A stretch of 64,000 nt of DNA from an uncultured Pirellulaceae bacterium (GCA_937921995.1 CAKZVF010000085.1:1-64000), one strand, 5' to 3'; counted from the stretch's first letter, positions 39,150 through 49,620 are shown. Numbers and translations: made by a program. Notes: generated by a model not told the origin, from the sequence alone.

Positions 39150-40606
39150 TTGGATTGACCCTCGATGTCGCCGAGTTGAGTTTGGATTTCGGCGCTTCGT
39201 TCTTTCAATAGTGTTTTGATCGCATCGGGTTGGTAGTCGTTCATCATGGCTTCGTAGGTCAAGTTTTCGACTGCGCGTTTGAGTATCGCTGCGCCCGGGA
39301 CTGCTGGGATTGGGTATTGGTGAGAGCTGCCGGCCAAACGCACGAAGGTCTTCATCAAAGGGTGTTCCGACTGATGGTCTTGATAGGTTTGGGATTTAAT
39401 CAGGTCCTCAGTGACCGGAATCCAACCGCCCTTGGCGTACCAAGCCGCCGCCGAATCGGCATCGTTGTATTGGCTTTGTCCGATCCAGAATTTTGCGAAC
39501 TCCCACCCACCAGCGGAACACTTGGCACCGGCGGGAACGACGAAAAAGTTTCCGTTGACCCAACCCGCGTCTTTGCGTGAAGGCAGATCGGGTTGGCCGT
39601 CACGATCTCGGTCGACAAACGGCAACGGGCAGACACCGAATTTGATCTTTGGCAGATTCAGATCGGCCCGCCGTTGCTGAAAGGACGTAAGGTCTCGGAT
39701 TCGCCATTGGCCATCCATCATCACAACATATCGCCCGGTCACCGCGTCGTCGTCGACCGGTAGCAGCGGAAACGTCTTACCCGGTAGTGATTGATCGCCT
39801 TGTCGAAACGCGGCCAAATTATCCGCGCCGTAGCGCTGCCCATACCCGGCCATCCATTGCAGGGCGTTAGCGGTGGAAGGTGAATCGAGTGATATTTGCC
39901 GCGCTGATGGATCGAAAAAATTGGCTCCAAAGACGGGCCCCCAAGCCCATAACCTACGGCTGTCGGGAAGGTAGCCGACGGGGCTTTGCAGGCGCTTCGA
40001 TCTTGTGTCGTTTGTAGTTGGAGCAAAGTATGAGGCGATGGCGTCCAGTTGTTGGATCGTTTTGGGAGGATCGAGTCCGGCTTGTTCGAGCGCTGTTTGG
40101 TTGTAGATCAAGGCGCGGATGTCGAGCCCATTACAGACCGCGTAAAGTTCGTCGTCGACCAGCGATAGTTTCCGCGCCGGCGCGAGCAACGATTGCGTGA
40201 CGGAGTCGACATCTGCGGTGTCCGCCACATTTTTCAGAGGTTGGATGACGCCACGCTTGGCCCAGTCCGCCAGCACAGGGTCGTCTTGGTTGATGATGTC
40301 GGGAGGATCACCGCCGGCGACGGCCAGGAAGAGTTTGGCTTGAAGATTATTTCCCGGCATGGCGATGGCGCGGACGTGATAGCGCTGCTGATGATCGTTG
40401 AACTGACGAACAATATCGTCCACGACCGCGCGGTCTGCGCCGCCCCAGAAGTGCCAGAAGACGACTTCCGAAGGCTGGGGAGAGGAAGCCGTAGTTGAGG
40501 GTTGGGATGGCTGGGGTTGGCAACCGGTCGCGCAGGCTAATGCCGCCACTGCGAGGCAGCAGAGGCGGATTGTTTTCGAGGTTAAGTTTTGCCAATCAAT
40601 CTTCAA
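39146..40606 (-). CDS. ABC sugar transporter extracellular solute-binding lipoprotein
   Basis: Lipobox LACATGC; SEVVFWHFWGGADRAVVDDIVRQFN; ATGA overlap with permease gene. Confidence 0.88.
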   Translation of the reverse strand: MKIDWQNLTSKTIRLCCLAVAALACATGCQPQPSQPSTTASSPQPSEVVFWHFWGGADRAVVDDIVRQFNDHQQRYHVRAIAMPGNNLQAKLFLAVAGGDPPDIINQDDPVLADWAKRGVIQPLKNVADTADVDSVTQSLLAPARKLSLVDDELYAVCNGLDIRALIYNQTALEQAGLDPPKTIQQLDAIASYFAPTTNDTRSKRLQSPVGYLPDSRRLWAWGPVFGANFFDPSARQISLDSPSTANALQWMAGYGQRYGADNLAAFRQGDQSLPGKTFPLLPVDDDAVTGRYVVMMDGQWRIRDLTSFQQRRADLNLPKIKFGVCPLPFVDRDRDGQPDLPSRKDAGWVNGNFFVVPAGAKCSAGGWEFAKFWIGQSQYNDADSAAAWYAKGGWIPVTEDLIKSQTYQDHQSEHPLMKTFVRLAGSSHQYPIPAVPGAAILKRAVENLTYEAMMNDYQPDAIKTLLKERSAEIQTQLGDIEGQSK

Positions 40607-40622
40607 GGTTTAATGTCCTGAG

Positions 40623-40734
40623 ATTTCCAATTTCCAATTTCCAATTTCCAATTTCCAATTTCTGATTTCTGATTTCTGATTTCTGATTTCTGATTTCAAA
40701 ATTCAAAATTCAAAATTCAAAATTCAAAATCTGA
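40623..40734. repeat. Heptanucleotide repeat tract, 16 heptads
   Basis: (ATTTCCA)5 (ATTTCTG)5 ATTTCAA (AATTCAA)4 AATCTGA, uninterrupted 7-nt phase. Confidence 0.95.
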
Positions 40735-40772
40735 TTCCGCTTTCCGCATTTCGACTGCCACATCCCTTCCGC

Positions 40773-41768
40773 CTATTGCCGATAGTGAACCCATTGCTTC
40801 GACGTTCGAAACAGCAACACCGTACACAGCATCAATCCCACGAACATGACCCAAGCAATCGCGCTGGCGTATCCCATTTCAAAATCTGCGAAAGCGGACA
40901 TAAACAAGTGCAGCGAAACGGTCATCAACGATTCTCCCGGCTGCCCGGTCCCTTCGCTCAGGACGTAGATAGATGTGAATGTCTGGACGCTGCGAATCAA
41001 ACCCATCACCAGATTAAAAAAAATCACCGGCGACAGCATCGGGATCGTCACGTGCAACAGTTTGCGAAACTTCGACGCCCCGTCGACAGATGCCGCTTCG
41101 TAGAGCGCGTTGGGAATGTCACTGATTGCGGCCAAATAAATCACAACGAAATTGCCTACGCCCCATAGCGCCATCATCACCAGCGCGTCCTTGCTGCCCA
41201 TCAGTAATAAGGGGCCTCCTGAGATCCAATTGCCAACCTGAGCTATCCCTTCTGTGCCGACGGCAGGGCGGGCTTGATTCAACCAATTTTGAGGAGGAAC
41301 ACCAACAACGCCCAACAGACTATTAATCAAACCACCCTCGGGTTCGAGCATCCAAACCCAAAGAATGCTGCTGGCGACGATCGGGATCACCGAAGGAAGA
41401 AAAATCAGCGTCCGAAAAAATGCTTGCCCGCGCACCCGCGCCGACAACAGCACCGCCAACAACACGCCCAGTATCACCGATAGTGGCACCGACAGCAGTG
41501 AGTAGTAAATCGTATTCCAAAGGGCTTTGCCGGCTCCGCGGCCGCTGGCAATTTCGGCCATCAGCCGTTGATAGTTCTCCAATCCGATAAACGTGGGCGG
41601 ATTAATAATGTCGAATCTGCAGAAGCTCCAATAGAACGAAGCCACGAATGGCCACGCAAAAAGCAACGTGAATCCAATCAACCACGGCGAAGTGAAGGCA
41701 AGTCCGGCGATCCAAGCGGGCGAACCTGGGCGTGGCGAGGCGTGTCGAAAAGAAGCGTGGTCGGCCAT
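40773..41768 (-). CDS. ABC sugar transporter permease, MalF type
   Basis: Start chosen at MADHASFRHASPRPGSPAW; TM segments; EAASVDGASKFRKLLHVTIPMLSPVIFF. Confidence 0.87.
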   Translation of the reverse strand: MADHASFRHASPRPGSPAWIAGLAFTSPWLIGFTLLFAWPFVASFYWSFCRFDIINPPTFIGLENYQRLMAEIASGRGAGKALWNTIYYSLLSVPLSVILGVLLAVLLSARVRGQAFFRTLIFLPSVIPIVASSILWVWMLEPEGGLINSLLGVVGVPPQNWLNQARPAVGTEGIAQVGNWISGGPLLLMGSKDALVMMALWGVGNFVVIYLAAISDIPNALYEAASVDGASKFRKLLHVTIPMLSPVIFFNLVMGLIRSVQTFTSIYVLSEGTGQPGESLMTVSLHLFMSAFADFEMGYASAIAWVMFVGLMLCTVLLFRTSKQWVHYRQ

Positions 41769-42021
41769 AGCAGTGATCTTAAGCCATCGGCTGCCGATGG
41801 GTAGTACTGCCTTTAAAGCGGCACCGGTCGCGCGAGGAGCGTTTCGCAAATCCGGACGCCGCTTAAAAGCCGTACTTCGACCCTCAAATCAAGCCTCCAA
41901 TTTCCAGCTTACGAAAAGTGGGTATATTAACGAACCGAGATTGAGTCGCCGAACGTTACAAAAACGTCCGCGGCCCGCATCGGATAAGCTGATGTAGGAT
42001 TAGGCGCTTTGAAAAACGATT

Positions 42022-42080
42022 TTTCAAACCACAACTTTCAAACAACCAAATTTCAAACCATAACCTTCAAACAACCAACC
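42022..42080 (+). repeat. Four imperfect 14-15 nt CA-rich repeats abutting the tyrS start
   Basis: TTTCAAACCACAAC / TTTCAAACAACCAAA / TTTCAAACCATAACC / TTCAAACAACCAACC then ATG. Confidence 0.85.
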
Positions 42081-43361
42081 ATGCAAGATATTTTTGCCGA
42101 CCTTCAATGGCGGGGCCTCATCCACCAAACGACCGCCGATGACAAACTACCTCAGTGGCTGGCCGGAGAAGCTCGGACGGTCTATGCGGGTTTTGATCCT
42201 ACCGCCGACAGTTTGCACGTGGGAAGTCTTTTGCCCTTGATGATGCTGCGTCGGTTCCAAAAAGCCGGCCATCGACCGATCGCTCTGGTCGGCGGCGCGA
42301 CGGGGATGATCGGAGACCCCAGTGGCAAAAGCGCCGAACGCAATTTGCTGTCTGAAGAACAACTGGCTACCAACATCGTCGGCATCGAAGGTCAAATGCG
42401 GAAGCTGCTGAATTTTGACGCCGGCAAAACGAGCGCCTTGCTGGTCAACAATAACGATTGGATGAAGGATTTTTCCTACACCGCATTTCTGCGCGACGTC
42501 GGTAAGAACTTTCCGGTCAATGTCATGCTGAACAAAGATAGCGTGAAGTCTCGGCTTGGTAGCGACGCGGGATTGAGCTACACCGAATTCAGCTACATGC
42601 TGTTGCAGGCGTACGATTTCGTGCACTTGAACCAACAGTACCAATGCGAACTGCAAATTGGCGGCAGTGATCAGTGGGGTAACGTGACCGCCGGGATCGA
42701 CCTTGGTCGCCGCATGTTGGGGAAGCAGTTGTACGGAATCACGTGTCCGCTATTGACGAAATCTGACGGGGCGAAGATGGGCAAAACCGAATCCGGCGCG
42801 ATTTACTTGTCACCCGACCGCACCAGCCCCTACGAGTTCTACCAATACTGGGTGCGCGTTGAAGACGACGATGTTGGGATGTGTTTGCGTTTCTTGACGG
42901 AGTTGACCGAAGAAGAAATCAAGTCGCTTGATCTGGCTCGCGCCGCCGAACCGGGGCAACGTGCCAGCCAGAAACGCTTGGCCGAAGAAGTTACCAAACT
43001 GATTCATGGCGAGGCGGGACTGAAGTCGGCAAAGCAAGCGACTGAGATTCTTTTCGGTGCTGAAATTGCAGATCTCTCTGACAAGGAACTGCAGCAGATC
43101 TTTGCTGACGTCCCCAGCGTTACTCTGCCGATGGACCGCCTGAATGGGGGGGTGTCGATCGTTGATGCGTTGGTCGAGTCAGGGCTTTCCAAAAGCAAAG
43201 GCGAAGCGCGACGTACCGTCAATCAAGGCGGAGCGTATCTTAATAATCAGCGGGTTGAATCAGTTGAGAAAACCCTTTCAACCAGCGATTTAGCAAGCGA
43301 GACGGTGATTGTGTTGAGAAGCGGAAAGAAGAAATATAGCTTGATGAAATTTAGCGACTAA
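42081..43361 (+). CDS. tyrS: Tyrosyl-tRNA synthetase
   Basis: YAGFDPTADSLHVGSLLPLM, GDPSGK, QIGGSDQWGNV, KMGKTESGAIYL (KMSKS-like); C-terminal S4 domain. Confidence 0.95.
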   Translation: MQDIFADLQWRGLIHQTTADDKLPQWLAGEARTVYAGFDPTADSLHVGSLLPLMMLRRFQKAGHRPIALVGGATGMIGDPSGKSAERNLLSEEQLATNIVGIEGQMRKLLNFDAGKTSALLVNNNDWMKDFSYTAFLRDVGKNFPVNVMLNKDSVKSRLGSDAGLSYTEFSYMLLQAYDFVHLNQQYQCELQIGGSDQWGNVTAGIDLGRRMLGKQLYGITCPLLTKSDGAKMGKTESGAIYLSPDRTSPYEFYQYWVRVEDDDVGMCLRFLTELTEEEIKSLDLARAAEPGQRASQKRLAEEVTKLIHGEAGLKSAKQATEILFGAEIADLSDKELQQIFADVPSVTLPMDRLNGGVSIVDALVESGLSKSKGEARRTVNQGGAYLNNQRVESVEKTLSTSDLASETVIVLRSGKKKYSLMKFSD

Positions 43362-43490
43362 GATTCGTCATTTCCTTCATTACTTCTTCATCATATTTAT
43401 TAAAAAATGTTTGCTCGATTTTGCGTTAATGCTCCGATACTATGAGCGGTCACCTAAAAAAATCCTTCCACTCTCTCTACAAATCTACCC

Positions 43491-44666
43491 ATGCCTGACA
43501 CTCGCCTCGAGTTGTTAATCGCTGACGTCGTTGCCAAGTTTGCGGAAAAATATGCTTCTGATCCGGATATCGTTGTAGCCGCACCCGGTCGTGTTAACCT
43601 TATCGGTGAGCACATCGACTACAACGACGGATTTGTTCTGCCGATGGCGATCGAACGGTACACGGTTATCGCCGCCAAAGTTGATCCCCAAAACGAAGCA
43701 ACGGCTACGCTGTATTCGGTTGACATGGACGAACAGGCAGACATCTCCTTGGTCGATCCGGTTAAGAAAGAAAATTCACACTGGTCGAACTATGTGACTG
43801 GTGTCGTTGACGGGATGGTCAAAGGCAAAGGCTTTTCGATTCCCGGTTTCCAAGCGGTGGCTAAATCTAATGTGCCTATCGGCGGAGGCCTTTCCAGCAG
43901 CGCGTCGCTGGAAGTTGCCACGGCCACGCTGATTGAAGCGATCACCGGTCAGACGATTGCCAAGGTGGACAAGGGATTGGTCTGTCAAAAAGCCGAACAC
44001 GATTTCGCGGGAGTGCCTTGCGGAATAATGGATCAGTTTTCCAGCGTCTTGTGCGAATCGGATCATGTCTTGTTGCTTGATTGTCGTGATCAATCGTTCC
44101 AGCAGATCCCCTTCTCCAACCCCGACATCGTGGTGCTGATCATCAACAGCGAAGTCAAACACGAACTTTCCGGCGGCGAGTATGCCCAGCGGCGTGCTCA
44201 GTGCGAAGAAGCGCTTGAGATCCTCGGAGCCGAATCCTATCGCGACGTGACGCTGCAACAGCTGCAACAAAAGAAAGACGATTTCGACGAGGTCGTTTAT
44301 CATCGGGCTCATCATGTTGTGACCGAAATCGCGCGGACGGTCAAAACCGCTGAAGCGATGAAGAAGAACGCCTGGCAGACCGTCGGCGAGCTGATGTATG
44401 CCAGTCACGCTTCGTTGCGGGATGACTTCGAGGTCAGTTGCAAGGAGTTGGACGTTCTGGTGGACATCGCCAGTAAAACCGATGGCGTGATTGGGGCTCG
44501 CATGACCGGCGGTGGTTTTGGCGGTTGCATCGTGGCGTTGGTGCAAGGGAACAAAGCCGATTCGATCAGCGATTCGATCTGCAGAGAGTACGAAGAACAG
44601 ACCGGCGTGAAACCCTCCGCGTTCATGACGCGTCCAGGGCAAGGTGCTCATGTGATCCAGTCGTAA
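43491..44666 (+). CDS. galK: Galactokinase
   Basis: APGRVNLIGEHIDYNDGFVLPMAIE, IGGGLSSSASLEVA, GARMTGGGFGGCIVALV. Confidence 0.95.
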   Translation: MPDTRLELLIADVVAKFAEKYASDPDIVVAAPGRVNLIGEHIDYNDGFVLPMAIERYTVIAAKVDPQNEATATLYSVDMDEQADISLVDPVKKENSHWSNYVTGVVDGMVKGKGFSIPGFQAVAKSNVPIGGGLSSSASLEVATATLIEAITGQTIAKVDKGLVCQKAEHDFAGVPCGIMDQFSSVLCESDHVLLLDCRDQSFQQIPFSNPDIVVLIINSEVKHELSGGEYAQRRAQCEEALEILGAESYRDVTLQQLQQKKDDFDEVVYHRAHHVVTEIARTVKTAEAMKKNAWQTVGELMYASHASLRDDFEVSCKELDVLVDIASKTDGVIGARMTGGGFGGCIVALVQGNKADSISDSICREYEEQTGVKPSAFMTRPGQGAHVIQS

Positions 44667-44695
44667 GGTTGGATCAGAGTCTGTAGCCAATGCTC

Positions 44696-44794
44696 AGTTT
44701 AACGACGAGCCGGCAGGCGACCGCGTTTAGTTCAACGACGAGCCTGCAGTGAACCGCGTTTGGTCGGGCGAAACGCTGCCGGCTAGTCGTTAAA
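44696..44794. repeat. REP/BIME-like element downstream of galK
   Basis: Two 33-nt direct units (44696..44728, 44729..44761; 5 mismatches) plus inverted partial copy AAACGCTGCCGGCTAGTCGTTAAA at 44771..44794. Confidence 0.75.
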
Positions 44795-44843
44795 AGGTCA
44801 TCCAATTTTTGGATGAAGTAATTGCTTCTGGGCGGAAGTCGCT

Positions 44844-45506
44844 CTACGAAAGCTCCATTGCGTATCCGCTAAGAAGTCCCTTGATCTGCTCATCGACACG
44901 CGGCCGGGCCGTCGCTGCCCAAGGCAGAATTTTTTCGTCTAAAGGCTCCAGCCCGATTCTCTCCAACACGCGGCTCATCCGATACACGGCACCTTCGTCG
45001 GTCACATAATCGAAAATGAAGCGTTCGGAAATGAACCTGTCCATCGCCGGCACAAGCAGTTCCGTGGGCTTGGTGGCAAAACGATTGATGGCCTCCTGAA
45101 CCTTCTGCGGATCTACTTCAGCGATCAGTTGGTAGTACCGTTCTAGTTGCCCGGGAAAATTTTGCTGCAACCACGAATCGATGAACATCTCTACCATCAC
45201 ATGAGCCACAAACCCGGGCCGCATACTGGTATCGCCGTCGTAGATGTCGCGGATTTCAATGGCAAACTTCATCTCAAAATCGCGAAACACGCCCGACGTA
45301 TGAAACCAGTGGTCGTCTTTGAGGTGCTGTACCACGCCGCCGGCCACTTCGGCCACGATCGGATCTTCGTCGTCGACCCAATCCACCGCCCTTTTTCTTC
45401 GGACACGGCACTTACGATCCGCCGCCGCCAGCCAATCGGGCAGGCTTGCTCCGACAGCGTAGTAGGGTCTATCAAGAAACGGCAGCGCGTGGGCAAAACT
45501 GTTCAT
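44844..45506 (-). CDS. Conserved hypothetical protein (possibly ACP-phosphodiesterase-like)
   Basis: Start MNSFAHALPFLDRPYYAVGASLPDW; 220 aa; weak resemblance only. Confidence 0.6.
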   Translation of the reverse strand: MNSFAHALPFLDRPYYAVGASLPDWLAAADRKCRVRRKRAVDWVDDEDPIVAEVAGGVVQHLKDDHWFHTSGVFRDFEMKFAIEIRDIYDGDTSMRPGFVAHVMVEMFIDSWLQQNFPGQLERYYQLIAEVDPQKVQEAINRFATKPTELLVPAMDRFISERFIFDYVTDEGAVYRMSRVLERIGLEPLDEKILPWAATARPRVDEQIKGLLSGYAMELS

Positions 45507-45552
45507 AGCGCGGTTGGGGAGAAAGGTAGAATAGTGGGTGCGGAGTTTTGAG

Positions 45553-46884
45553 TCATGCCGTTTCGTGTTGATATTCGATGGCCGATCCAAACGTGTTTGC
45601 GAACTGCTCGGTCCCGTCTTCTAATCGGAAAACTTCTTTCCCCATCACCCACGTTTTCACAGGCCATCCCTTGAGCGTCTCTCCTGCCCACGGCGACCAA
45701 CCACATTTGGTTTGCTGATCCTCGTTGCGTATCGTGCGTTCGAGGTCCATGTCAACCAGTACCAAATCTGCATCGTAGCCGACTTCGATTTTTCCCTTGT
45801 TGCGGATGTCCCAGACGCGAGCGGGAGCTTCGCACATCCAAGCCACCACCTGTTCAATCGAACAGCGGCCTTGGTTGACTTGGTTCAGCATAAGAGCCAG
45901 ATAATTTTCGACCGCGGGCAAACCTGACGGGCACTGTGGATAGGGCAAGTCTTTTTCTTCGATCGTGTGAGGCGCATGATCGGTGGCGATTACCTCGATC
46001 GTACCGTCCAGTAATCCCGCAAAGATCCCTTCATTATCCGCTTTGGTTTTGATGGACGGATTCATCTTGACCAACGAACCTAGGCGCTGGTAGTCCTCAA
46101 TGGAGAAGAACAAGTGATGCGGGCAAGCCTCGGCGGTGACATAATTGTGTTTTGCTTTGGCGGCCCGGATCAAATCGACTTCCGCCGCGGTCGACACGTG
46201 CAGGACATGGAACCGATGCTGGTGACGTTCGGCGAGGTCAATCGCGCGTTTGGTTGCAATGAGCGCCGCTTCGTGGTCGCGGATCTTGGAATGCGTCGCG
46301 ATGTCGGTGCTGTCGGCGTAAAGCTCGGCGTTGCGTTTCACGGTCGCTTCGTCTTCACAGTGAGCACAAATCGGCAAGGTCGTTTCGGCAAAGATTGTTT
46401 CCAGGGCATCCTGCGAATCCACCAACAGGTCACCGGTGCTGGAGCCAATGAAGATCTTGATGCCAGGCGTGCGAACGGCATGTTTGAGATCGTTGACGTT
46501 GCTGGGCGTGGCACCAATATAGAAACCATAGTTCACCAGACTCTTCTTGGCAGCGATCGCCAATTTATCGTCGATCAGTTTTTGGGTCGTTGCATTGGGG
46601 ATGGTGTTAGGCATCTCCAAAAAACTGGTCACGCCACCCTTGGCACACGCGCGAGATGCATGGGCCAGATCTTCTTTCTGCGTCAGCCCCGGTTCCCGAA
46701 AATGGACTTGGTCGTCGATAACGCCCGGCATCAGCACCCGCCCACCGGCATCGACCGTTTCGTCGGCGGTGATGGTGATGGCAGGATCAATTTCGGCAAT
46801 CTTTCCTTCGGCGACTAAAACGGAAGTCTCCACGGACTGTCCACCAATGATCGCTCGCGCGTTTTTGATCAGCGTACTAATAAT
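45553..46884 (-). CDS. pyrC: Dihydroorotase (amidohydrolase family)
   Basis: [45 protein letters not shown]. Homologous N-terminus [25 protein letters not shown] extends upstream of the GTG at 46831..46833 used by the ORF track; probable ATT start in 46879..46884. Confidence 0.85.
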   Translation of the reverse strand: MISTLIKNARAIIGGQSVETSVLVAEGKIAEIDPAITITADETVDAGGRVLMPGVIDDQVHFREPGLTQKEDLAHASRACAKGGVTSFLEMPNTIPNATTQKLIDDKLAIAAKKSLVNYGFYIGATPSNVNDLKHAVRTPGIKIFIGSSTGDLLVDSQDALETIFAETTLPICAHCEDEATVKRNAELYADSTDIATHSKIRDHEAALIATKRAIDLAERHQHRFHVLHVSTAAEVDLIRAAKAKHNYVTAEACPHHLFFSIEDYQRLGSLVKMNPSIKTKADNEGIFAGLLDGTIEVIATDHAPHTIEEKDLPYPQCPSGLPAVENYLALMLNQVNQGRCSIEQVVAWMCEAPARVWDIRNKGKIEVGYDADLVLVDMDLERTIRNEDQQTKCGWSPWAGETLKGWPVKTWVMGKEVFRLEDGTEQFANTFGSAIEYQHETA

Positions 46885-47115
46885 AAATCTCCCTCTATCG
46901 CGATGTTGGTACGGTCACCCAAAGGGGCACCGTATCGTATGCCTGACACCATGGCTTTGGTATCGCGATTAAAAAAATGGTCAAAAAACCCGTGACTGCA
47001 GACCTGAATACTGACAGACGCTTGGCGAGTTGAACAGACGGGTTGGCGATTGAGTCGGCAATTGTGATAATGAAATCACAAACACACCTCCCGCCTCCAG
47101 CAAGGATCGCAACCG

Positions 47116-49566
47116 ATGCAAGATTTCGAAAAACTTGGTGCCTTTTACCTCGGCAAAGAATACGACATGGACGCGAAATCGCGTTCGGAGAATTTGTTGC
47201 TATACGATTCCAAGGACCTTTGCACGCACGCGGTCGTCGTCGGAATGACCGGCAGCGGCAAAACAGGGCTCTGCGTCAGCATGCTCGAAGAGGCGGCAAT
47301 CGATCGAATTCCCTCGATCGTCATCGACCCCAAGGGCGATATCTCCAATCTGCTGCTTTCCTTTCCCAATCTCAGCCCCGAAGAATTCCGCCCTTGGGTT
47401 GACGAAGGACAGGCCGACCGGGAAGGGATTTCGCCCGAGGTCTTTGCGACCAACGAAGCCGAAAAATGGAAGGCGGGGCTAAAAAGCTGGGGACAGGATG
47501 CCGCTCGAATCCGCATGATGCGCGACACCGTTGACATGCGCGTTTACACGCCCGGTGCCACGATTGGCCGGCCGCTGACGATTCTCAAATCGTTTAATTG
47601 TCCAAGCCCGGAAGTTATGGCCGATTCGGATATGTTCGCGGACATGATCAGTTCGGCTTCGTCGGGATTGTTGTCGTTGCTGGGCATTGATGCCGATCCG
47701 ATTCGATCCAAAGAACACATCCTGATCTCCAACATTCTCAATACGACGTGGAGTAAAGGCCAGAATCTCGACTTGGGTGCGCTGATTTCAAAAATTCAAA
47801 ACCCGCCCTTTGAGCGCGTCGGAATCATGGAGCTCGATTCGTTCTACCCTGCCAAGGAACGGACCGAATTGGCGATGACATTGAACAATTTATTGGCATC
47901 ACCATCGTTCTCAAACTGGATGATGGGCGAACCGATCGACATCAAACGCATGCTGCACACGCCCGAGGGCAAGCCCTGCGTTTCGATCATCTCGATCGCT
48001 CATATGACCGATAAGGAACGGATGTTCTTCGTCACGATTTTGCTGAATGAAGTTTTATCATGGACGCGCACGCAAGCCGGAACTTCCAGCCTCCGCGCGA
48101 TTCTGTACATGGACGAAGTCTACGGCTACTTTCCACCAACGGCCAATCCACCTTCCAAGCGGCCGATGTTGACGCTGCTGAAGCAAGCCCGTGCGTTTGG
48201 TTTGGGATGTGTGCTGGCGACTCAGAACCCCGTCGATCTGGATTACAAAGGCCTATCCAACGCCGGAACTTGGTTCTTGGGTCGATTGCAAACCGAACGA
48301 GACAAAGCGCGGGTGATTGAGGGGCTCGAGGGAGCTTCATCACAAGCAGGTACGGCGTTCGACCGAGCGGCGATGGAGCGGACGCTGGCAGGGTTAGGCA
48401 ACCGCGTGTTCCTGATGAACAACGTCCACGAGGATCATCCGGTTGTTTTTGAAACGCGTTGGGCAATGTCTTATTTGCGTGGTCCGCTGACGCGTGATCA
48501 ACTTCAGACGATTACCGAATCGGATCCCAACTACGATCCGGCTGTCATTGAATCGGCCAAAGTGCGACCTGGTGCCGCTGCGGCTGAGGCTGCGAAACCG
48601 GTGGTGGCTCAGGTCAGTCAGCAGGAACTGGTGCCTCAAGACATTGATCAGTTCTTTGTCGCCGCCAACACGCGTGTTGGCGAAGGCCAGCGGCTAGTTT
48701 ATCGACCGATGTTGATTGGTGAAGGCCGTTTGCACTACGTGCGCGCCGGGTACAGGATTGACAAATGGATGGAACGCAGGTTTCTTGCATCGGTCGCCGG
48801 CGGCGAATTGCCGGACGAAATTTGGGATGATGCGGAACCGCTGGTGGAGGCGTTGGACATGGAACGACGGCCTGAAGAGGACGCTGAATTCGCCGAACTG
48901 CCGGTCGACCTGCAAAAGGCCAAAAACTATAAGACTTGGCAAAAAGAGTTGAAAGAGTTTTTGTATCGCAAGCAAACTCTGACGGTTTACAAATGCACGG
49001 AGCTGAAAAAGTACAGTGAACCGGGCGAAGAACTGGGTGACTTCAAGGTGCGGATGGAGCAGGCGGTCTCCGAAAAACGAGACGAAGCCAAAGAAAAGCT
49101 GAGCAAAAAGTACGCCTCGAAATTCAGCACGCTGCGTGATCGCATTCGCCGGGCCGAAGACAAAGTCGAAGTGCAAGAAGAACAGTACCAACAGGCGCGC
49201 GTGTCAGGCATGTTGTCCGTCGGCACGACTTTGATGGGGGCTCTCTTTGGCCGCAAAACGCTCAGCGTCACCAACGCGCGTCGCGCGGGTACGTCGATGC
49301 GTGCCTTTGGCAGAAGCGGCAAGGAAAAATCTGACATCGAACGCGCCAAAGAGGGCTTGGAAGATGTCATGATCAAATACGAGGAACTCGAAGAACAATT
49401 CGAACAAGACGTCGAAGATCTGACCGAAAAGCTCTCGGTTGACAACATGGAGTTTGAGGAACTGAGCCTGCCGCCGCGGAAAAGCGATATTTCAATCGAG
49501 GACTTCGGCGTGTGTTGGATGCCGTTTGTCGTGGATTCATCGGGCATCGCCGATCCTGCGTATTAG
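47116..49566 (+). CDS. HerA-like/DUF87-type P-loop ATPase
   Basis: VVVGMTGSGKTGLCVSMLEEAAIDRIPSIVIDPKGDISNLLL; MDEVYGYFPPTANPPSKRPMLTLLKQARAFGLGCVLATQNPVDLDYKGL. Confidence 0.88.
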   Translation: MQDFEKLGAFYLGKEYDMDAKSRSENLLLYDSKDLCTHAVVVGMTGSGKTGLCVSMLEEAAIDRIPSIVIDPKGDISNLLLSFPNLSPEEFRPWVDEGQADREGISPEVFATNEAEKWKAGLKSWGQDAARIRMMRDTVDMRVYTPGATIGRPLTILKSFNCPSPEVMADSDMFADMISSASSGLLSLLGIDADPIRSKEHILISNILNTTWSKGQNLDLGALISKIQNPPFERVGIMELDSFYPAKERTELAMTLNNLLASPSFSNWMMGEPIDIKRMLHTPEGKPCVSIISIAHMTDKERMFFVTILLNEVLSWTRTQAGTSSLRAILYMDEVYGYFPPTANPPSKRPMLTLLKQARAFGLGCVLATQNPVDLDYKGLSNAGTWFLGRLQTERDKARVIEGLEGASSQAGTAFDRAAMERTLAGLGNRVFLMNNVHEDHPVVFETRWAMSYLRGPLTRDQLQTITESDPNYDPAVIESAKVRPGAAAAEAAKPVVAQVSQQELVPQDIDQFFVAANTRVGEGQRLVYRPMLIGEGRLHYVRAGYRIDKWMERRFLASVAGGELPDEIWDDAEPLVEALDMERRPEEDAEFAELPVDLQKAKNYKTWQKELKEFLYRKQTLTVYKCTELKKYSEPGEELGDFKVRMEQAVSEKRDEAKEKLSKKYASKFSTLRDRIRRAEDKVEVQEEQYQQARVSGMLSVGTTLMGALFGRKTLSVTNARRAGTSMRAFGRSGKEKSDIERAKEGLEDVMIKYEELEEQFEQDVEDLTEKLSVDNMEFEELSLPPRKSDISIEDFGVCWMPFVVDSSGIADPAY

Positions 49567-49620
49567 GTTCGGCCTGAATCCGTAGTACGTTTTGAACATG
49601 GCACTTAATGCGCACCGATT

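Noticed and set aside
40623-40734. CRISPR-like array
   Set aside because: Contiguous 7-nt repeats with no unique spacers; not CRISPR.
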